Assembly: GCA_025362915.1 (NCBI GenBank)
Contig: JANYEU010000204.1
Span: 1 to 9,851, forward strand
Direction: 5' to 3'
From: Chitinophagaceae bacterium
Lineage (GTDB): Bacteria > Bacteroidota > Bacteroidia > Chitinophagales > Chitinophagaceae
Length of the DNA stretch: 9,851 nucleotides
Part shown: positions 6,270-9,851 of the stretch, one piece after another
Numbering within the stretch: position 1 is the stretch's first letter
Layout of the letters: each line of letters starts with the position of its first letter
Translations under genes and position numbers: made by a program
Notes under the pieces: model-generated
Seen by the model: only the letters and a program-made list of their open reading frames with translations
The model's database searches: none
What the model was told of the DNA's origin: nothing

Positions 6270-6302
6270 TTTGGCAGATTACCCTTTCTCCCTTTACATT
6301 TG
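6270..6302 (+). promoter_or_regulatory. Bacteroidota-type promoter of the metX unit
   Basis: TTTG at 6270-6273 and TACATTTG at 6295-6302 match the -33/-7 pattern TTTG / TAnnTTTG, with a 21-base spacer. Transcription would begin near 6308-6312, just before the riboswitch aptamer at 6321, exactly where a leader start is expected. Confidence 0.75.
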
Positions 6303-6320
6303 CAGTAGTTCTTTAAATTA

Positions 6321-6430
6321 CTTATCAAGAAAGGCAGAGGGAATTGGCCCTATGAAGCCTTGGCAACCCAAACAAGTCACCGCGCTTGTTTAGAAGGTGC
6401 CAACTCCACTCCCGAAAGGGAAGAGATAAG
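6321..6430 (+). ncRNA. SAM-I (S-box) riboswitch aptamer
   Basis: The leader binds S-adenosylmethionine and shuts down the downstream gene when SAM is high. Visible parts: P1 from CTTATC (6321-6326) and GATAAG (6425-6430); the conserved GCAGAGGGA and GGCCC segments of P2 followed by ATGAAGCC; the invariant CTTGGCAACC (6359-6368); P3 from AAACAAG (6370-6376) with CTTGTTT (6385-6391); the conserved GGTGCCAACTCC (6396-6407); and P4 TCCC-GAAA-GGGA (6410-6421) with a GNRA loop. Order and spacing match the S-box consensus. Placement before metX fits its known methionine regulon. Confidence 0.96.
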
Positions 6431-6482
6431 TCAGCGTTGGTTTGATTAGTAATGGACATTTTCCCGTCTGTAATATAATAGT

Positions 6483-6513
6483 AGCCCGTCTGATTTATTC
6501 GGATGGGCTTTTT
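6483..6513 (+). terminator. Riboswitch-associated intrinsic terminator
   Basis: An 11-bp stem (6483-6493 with 6499-6509, including two G-T pairs) closes a TTTAT loop and runs into five T. It lies about 52 bases after the aptamer and 132 before the metX ATG, so control is likely by premature transcription termination. The 5' arm core CCCGTCTG (6485-6492) also occurs at 6463-6470. That upstream copy could pair with the same 3' arm. Confidence 0.85.
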
Positions 6514-6645
6514 CATGTTATCCCTCCTCTCCTGCTAAGTATTTACTGTATATTCTTTTAATTTTTCAAATAATCCCGTTCCATTTTAGGACGGAATAGA
6601 AACAGGTAATTGTTATGCTTGCCATCAATTGCCATTGCACTAAAT

Positions 6646-7680
6646 ATGTCTAAGATTTATAAGCATCAGGAAGCATTTACATTGGAGAGTGGGAGACATA
6701 TATCAAACCTGCATCTGGCATATAGCACATCGGGGACTCTAAATGAAAAGAAGGATAATGCTGTATGGATATTTCATGCACTTACTGGAAACGACAAACC
6801 TAGAGAATGGTGGCCAGGCTTGGTAGGTGAAGGTTGCCTACTCAATCCTGATGACTATTTTATCATCTGTGTAAACACGCCGGGCAGCTGCTATGGCAGC
6901 ATCAATCCATTGGATATAAATAATGAGACAGATCAACCGTATTATCATGATTTCCCTTTGTTTACCACTAGGGATATGATAAAGGCGTATCAGTTGCTAA
7001 AAAAACAGCTAGGTATTGATAAAATACAGATTGGCATCGGTGGATCTATGGGGGGACAGCAATTATTGGAATGGGCTATTGATGAACCTTCTCTTTTTGA
7101 ATATATCATTCCTATTGCTACCAATGCCAAACATTCATCGTGGGGAATTGCTTTCAACACCTCACAAAGGATGTGCATAGAAAATGATATTACCTGGAAG
7201 GAAAAGAATGACAATGCAGGTATGGAAGGAATGAAAACTGCCAGAAGCATTGCACTTATAAGCTATAGAAACCACGATACCTATAACGAGATGCAACAAG
7301 GATTTACAGCCGAAACTAAATTTCTACCCGTAGATAAACAGGTATTTAAAGTGGAGACCTATCAAAAGTATCAAGGAGAGAAATTGGCTAAACGCTTTAA
7401 TGCCTTTAGCTACTACTTTCTAAGCAAAGGAATGGATTGCCACAATGTGGGGCGTAGCAGAGGTTCGGCAGAAGCTGCCTTACAAACGATTAAAGCCAAA
7501 ACTTTAGTTATCGGAATTTCGAGTGACCTATTATTCCCTATACAGGAACAACGTTTTATTGCTGAACATATCCCTAATGCCAAATGTGTAATTATTGAAT
7601 CATTGTACGGACACGATGGCTTTCTTCTTGAGTTTGCCCAAATAGAAAAAGCTATAACGGCATTCTTATCAAATGACTAA
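6646..7680 (+). CDS. metX: Homoserine O-acyltransferase (MetX family)
   Basis: The 344-residue cytoplasmic enzyme transfers an acyl group, usually acetyl from acetyl-CoA, to homoserine, the first committed step of methionine synthesis. It is an alpha/beta hydrolase-fold protein. It shows HALTGN at 44-49 (oxyanion region), the nucleophile elbow GGSMGGQQ with Ser134, the acid in SSDLLFP (Asp294) and the base in YGHDGF (His323), all at family-typical spacing. NVGRSRG at 267-273 is a variant of the usual GRGRG substrate-site segment. I chose the ATG at 6646: an upstream TTG (6610) would add twelve residues unlike the family, and MSKIYKHQEAFTLESG is a normal MetX start. No Shine-Dalgarno is visible. 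It is the only gene behind the SAM-I riboswitch. Acetyl versus succinyl specificity cannot be settled by eye. Confidence 0.95.
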   Translation: MSKIYKHQEAFTLESGRHISNLHLAYSTSGTLNEKKDNAVWIFHALTGNDKPREWWPGLVGEGCLLNPDDYFIICVNTPGSCYGSINPLDINNETDQPYYHDFPLFTTRDMIKAYQLLKKQLGIDKIQIGIGGSMGGQQLLEWAIDEPSLFEYIIPIATNAKHSSWGIAFNTSQRMCIENDITWKEKNDNAGMEGMKTARSIALISYRNHDTYNEMQQGFTAETKFLPVDKQVFKVETYQKYQGEKLAKRFNAFSYYFLSKGMDCHNVGRSRGSAEAALQTIKAKTLVIGISSDLLFPIQEQRFIAEHIPNAKCVIIESLYGHDGFLLEFAQIEKAITAFLSND

Positions 7681-7689
7681 CTCTAAAAT

Positions 7690-7775
7690 GGCCACAAAGA
7701 CACTAAGGTCAATTAAGAAATAAAAAAGACAACACAGAGTACGCAGAGTTTTTCACAAAGAGAAGCGAAGAGGGA
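7690..7775. repeat. Degenerate CACAAAG / CACAGAG intergenic repeat
   Basis: CCACAAAGACACTAAGG (about 7691-7707), ACACAGAGTACGCAGAG (about 7733-7749) and CACAAAGAG (about 7755-7763) are spaced variants of one purine-rich CACAnAG unit. I recall similar strings in intergenic DNA of many environmental bacteria. The link is from memory; boundaries are approximate. Confidence 0.5.
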
Positions 7776-7974
7776 TGATTTGTGCTGACTGAGCTATTGT
7801 GGCACCTCGGTTCGATAAGGTTTATTTGATGTGCTTTTGCTTTACATTTGTATGTAAAAATACTATTGGCAATATAAAATGATACAATTTATTGGCTTGA
7901 TGATATAACTTACATGGTAGCAGTCAGATCACTTCTTTTTTCAAACAATTAATAATTGTCGAAGGGTATGATGC

Positions 7975-8011
7975 AAAAATGCCATCGTACTAGTATTACG
8001 ATGGCATTTTT
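7975..8011. terminator. Bidirectional terminator between metX and the repeat-protein gene
   Basis: A perfect 15-bp stem (7975-7989 with 7997-8011) closes a 7-base loop. Five A at its left and five T at its right provide a U-tract in both directions. On the minus strand it begins 20 bases after the stop of the repeat-protein gene. On the plus strand it is about 295 bases after metX. Confidence 0.9.
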
Positions 8012-8031
8012 ATAATTAGAATCTTTATTTA

Positions 8032-9851
8032 TTAGAACTTGCGTATGGCACGAACATTTGCCTTGTTGTTCTTCCAATAAGGGTAAATGCTATTTTTTCC
8101 CAAGTCTTGTACCCATGCCTGATTTTGATCATACTCAGAGGAAGACCAATAAACAGTTGCTACAAAATTACCCAAGCTCTTTACAAATAGGTTGCTATAC
8201 ATTAGGGTCAGCTCATCTTTTGATGGTAAAAACCAATCGCTGTAGCCATTTGCTGTCTGGCTGGCAATGTACGCGGCATAAGAACCCGTACCTTGAGTAG
8301 TAAGGATATTTGTGGTGTTGGTTTGCCCGCTACCAATGCCAGTACCTGACCCACTTGTTACAATATAGCCACCATTAAACCATTGAATACCTGCACTCTG
8401 ATCGGTGGTAGCGGAAATAAGGCCATGCTGACCAGTATTATCAACATAGAATATAATACCTCCACCATAAGTCTGTCCTACGCTAAAGGTAGTAGTGGTG
8501 GTACCAGTTGTAAAACTTATTGGTGTGCTATAAACCGTACCTACACTGTTGGTAGCATAAGCTGTAACATAATAAATAGTATTGGTTGCAAGACTGGTAA
8601 GAGAGGTACTAAACAAACCTGTACCATTGCCTACAACAACAGTGCTGTTTGCCAAGGTAGGACTGGATATTGTAGAAGAATAACAAAAACCACGGCTTAT
8701 TACTGTAGAACCCCCATCGGCAGTAACATTTCCGCTAAGTGTAACGCCGTTACTTGCAACACTGCTTGCCGTAGGAGCAGTTACAGTAGCCAATACATTA
8801 CTACCTGCACTTGTACTAAAACTAATTGGCGTACCATAAGTGGTAATACCCAAACTGTTTGTGGCATAAGCCGTAACATAATAAGTGATGCCAGCAGTAA
8901 AACCAGAAACCATTGAATTATAAGAACCTATACCATTGCCAATTGCAATGCTTGTGTTTGCCAATGTGGGACTTATGGTAGTGCTGGAATAACAAATACC
9001 TCGACTTACAATAGTATAACCACCATCAGAAGTGATATTACCTCCTAATGTAGCAGTAGTACTGGTTATTGAGCTTGCGGCAGAAGTGGTGATAGTTGGC
9101 AATCCAGTGCTACTTGTTGTAAAGCTTATTGGCGTACCATAACTGGTGCCTACACTATTGATGGCATAAGCGGTAACATAATAGGTGGTATTTGCATTAA
9201 GTCCAGAAATAGTTGTACTGTATATGCCTGTATTACTACCCACAGCAACAGTACCGTTGGCTAATGTAGGAGTTACGGTAGTACTGGAATAACAAATACC
9301 ACGGCTGGTTACAGTAGCGCCACCATCGGCAGTGACATTTCCTCCAAGTGTTGCACTATTACTGGTTATAGAACTTGCAGCAGAGGTAGTAACAGTAGGC
9401 AACACAATACTGCTACTTGTATTAAAACTAATAGGCGTACCATAAGTGGTAATACCCAAACTATTGGTGGCATACGCGGTAACATAATAAGTAGTGCCAC
9501 CGGTAAGACCAGAAATCAAAGAATTAAATGAACCTGTTCCGCTGCCAATTGCAATACTACTATTTGCCAATGTAGGGCTTGTTACTGAAGTAGAATAACA
9601 AATTCCCCTACTTATTATAGTATAACCGCCATCGGAAGTAATAATACCACCAAGCATTGCGCTGTTACTGGTTATTGTACTTGCAGCCGAAGTTGTTATT
9701 GTTGCCAATCCACTGCTAATGGTGGTAAAGCTTATTGGAGCGCTGTAGCTAGTGCCCACACTATTGGTGGCATAGCTGGTAACATAATAGGTAGTATTTG
9801 TAGCAAGACCAGAAAGTGTATTGCTAAACAAGCCTGTACCGCTGCCTACAG
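8032..9851 (-). CDS. FN3-like repeat surface protein with DUF1566/Lcl-like C-terminus (5' partial)
   Basis: The frame is open to the right edge, so the N-terminus, any signal peptide and the true start are missing; 605 residues are visible. From the edge inward come the tail of one repeat (9703-9851) and four full repeats of 99-103 residues (9397-9702, 9097-9396, 8788-9096, 8491-8787). Each has the pattern TSAAS.ITS...LGGn.T.DGG..v.SRGiCYS..., PTLAN, TYYVTAYA.NS.GT.YgtPISFTT, with one Cys. These are beta-sandwich modules of the FN3-like kind common in Bacteroidota extracellular proteins. The last 152 residues resemble DUF1566/Lcl C-terminal domains: VGQTYGGGIIFYVD, WFLPSKDEL, VYWSSSEY and the terminal VRAIRKF. 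No type IX secretion sorting tail follows. Likely role is adhesion or envelope display; the ligand is unknown. An internal TTG at 9831 is not a real start. Confidence 0.88.
   Translation of the reverse strand, partial: VGSGTGLFSNTLSGLATNTTYYVTSYATNSVGTSYSAPISFTTISSGLATITTSAASTITSNSAMLGGIITSDGGYTIISRGICYSTSVTSPTLANSSIAIGSGTGSFNSLISGLTGGTTYYVTAYATNSLGITTYGTPISFNTSSSIVLPTVTTSAASSITSNSATLGGNVTADGGATVTSRGICYSSTTVTPTLANGTVAVGSNTGIYSTTISGLNANTTYYVTAYAINSVGTSYGTPISFTTSSTGLPTITTSAASSITSTTATLGGNITSDGGYTIVSRGICYSSTTISPTLANTSIAIGNGIGSYNSMVSGFTAGITYYVTAYATNSLGITTYGTPISFSTSAGSNVLATVTAPTASSVASNGVTLSGNVTADGGSTVISRGFCYSSTISSPTLANSTVVVGNGTGLFSTSLTSLATNTIYYVTAYATNSVGTVYSTPISFTTGTTTTTFSVGQTYGGGIIFYVDNTGQHGLISATTDQSAGIQWFNGGYIVTSGSGTGIGSGQTNTTNILTTQGTGSYAAYIASQTANGYSDWFLPSKDELTLMYSNLFVKSLGNFVATVYWSSSEYDQNQAWVQDLGKNSIYPYWKNNKANVRAIRKF
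8491..9851 (-). repeat. Higher-order B-A-B-A-B domain repeat array
   Basis: The repeats fall into two alternating types. Type A (9397-9702 and 8788-9096) has SDGGYTI, SIAIG and NSLGITTYGTPISF, one residue longer in the last loop. Type B (edge copy, 9097-9396, 8491-8787) has ADGGxTV and NSVGT.Y..PISFTT. The two A copies agree at about 76 of 96 residues by my count, while an A and its B neighbour agree at roughly two thirds. The duplication unit therefore appears to be a two-domain block of about 600 bases. Confidence 0.75.

Larger units (their letters stand above)
7681..8031. other. Non-coding spacer between metX and the repeat-protein gene
   Basis: About 350 bases between convergent genes; I see no credible reading frame. 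The first 90 bases hold degenerate CACAAAG/CACAGAG repeats. A short TTTACAT / ATGTAAA hairpin lies near 7843-7860. The last part holds a strong bidirectional terminator. Nothing else is recognisable. Confidence 0.6.

Noticed and set aside
6325..6516. Minus-strand 63-codon frame
   Set aside because: It lies across the SAM-I riboswitch and its terminator, whose RNA structure explains the sequence.
6610..6645. TTG-initiated N-terminal extension of metX
   Set aside because: The extra twelve residues do not resemble MetX, while the ATG at 6646 gives a standard family start.
7843..7852. TACATTTG resembling a -7 promoter box downstream of metX
   Set aside because: No TTTG is found at the proper upstream distance and no plus-strand gene follows.
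8383..8916. Plus-strand 177-codon frame
   Set aside because: It is the Thr/Cys/Ser-rich antisense shadow of the repetitive surface-protein gene.

Overview
The window looks like chromosomal DNA from a member of the Bacteroidota, most likely a Chitinophaga/Sphingobacteria-type organism. Reasons: AT-rich intergenic DNA, no clear Shine-Dalgarno sequences, two promoters resembling the Bacteroidota TTTG / TAnnTTTG type, a long surface-type protein of FN3-like repeats ending in a DUF1566/Lcl-like domain, and several families of short intergenic repeats. The assignment rests on these traits and remembered family patterns, not on a search.

Layout. (1) 1-215: the left edge holds a 41-bp-arm palindrome, a bidirectional terminator and a small heptamer array. 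(2) 216-5056: a minus-strand drug-efflux cluster, read right to left as tetR-type repressor, EmrA/HlyD-type adaptor, EmrB-type DHA2 transporter and TolC-type outer-membrane factor. A 37-bp near-perfect palindrome upstream of tetR overlaps a plausible promoter, which suggests autorepression of the whole cluster. Each of the three gene junctions is filled with inverted or heptameric repeats. (3) 5254-5730: two tandem 59-codon genes, 88% identical in DNA, each encoding a signal peptide, a Ser/Thr linker, one hydrophobic helix and a short basic tail, followed by a terminator. (4) 5731-6269: AT-rich non-coding DNA with paired palindromic sites. (5) 6270-7680: promoter, SAM-I (S-box) riboswitch, intrinsic terminator and metX, a methionine-biosynthesis acyltransferase under methionine/SAM feedback. 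(6) 7681-8031: non-coding DNA with a degenerate CACAAAG/CACAGAG repeat and a bidirectional terminator. (7) 8032-9851: a minus-strand gene, cut by the window edge, for a repeat-rich surface-type protein.

How the parts work together: the four efflux genes supply a sensor and all three layers of a tripartite envelope pump. The metX unit is an independent biosynthetic gene switched off when SAM is plentiful. The two small genes have no recognised family and are the best candidates for something undescribed. The next best is the precise packing of heptamer arrays between stop and start codons of the pump operon.
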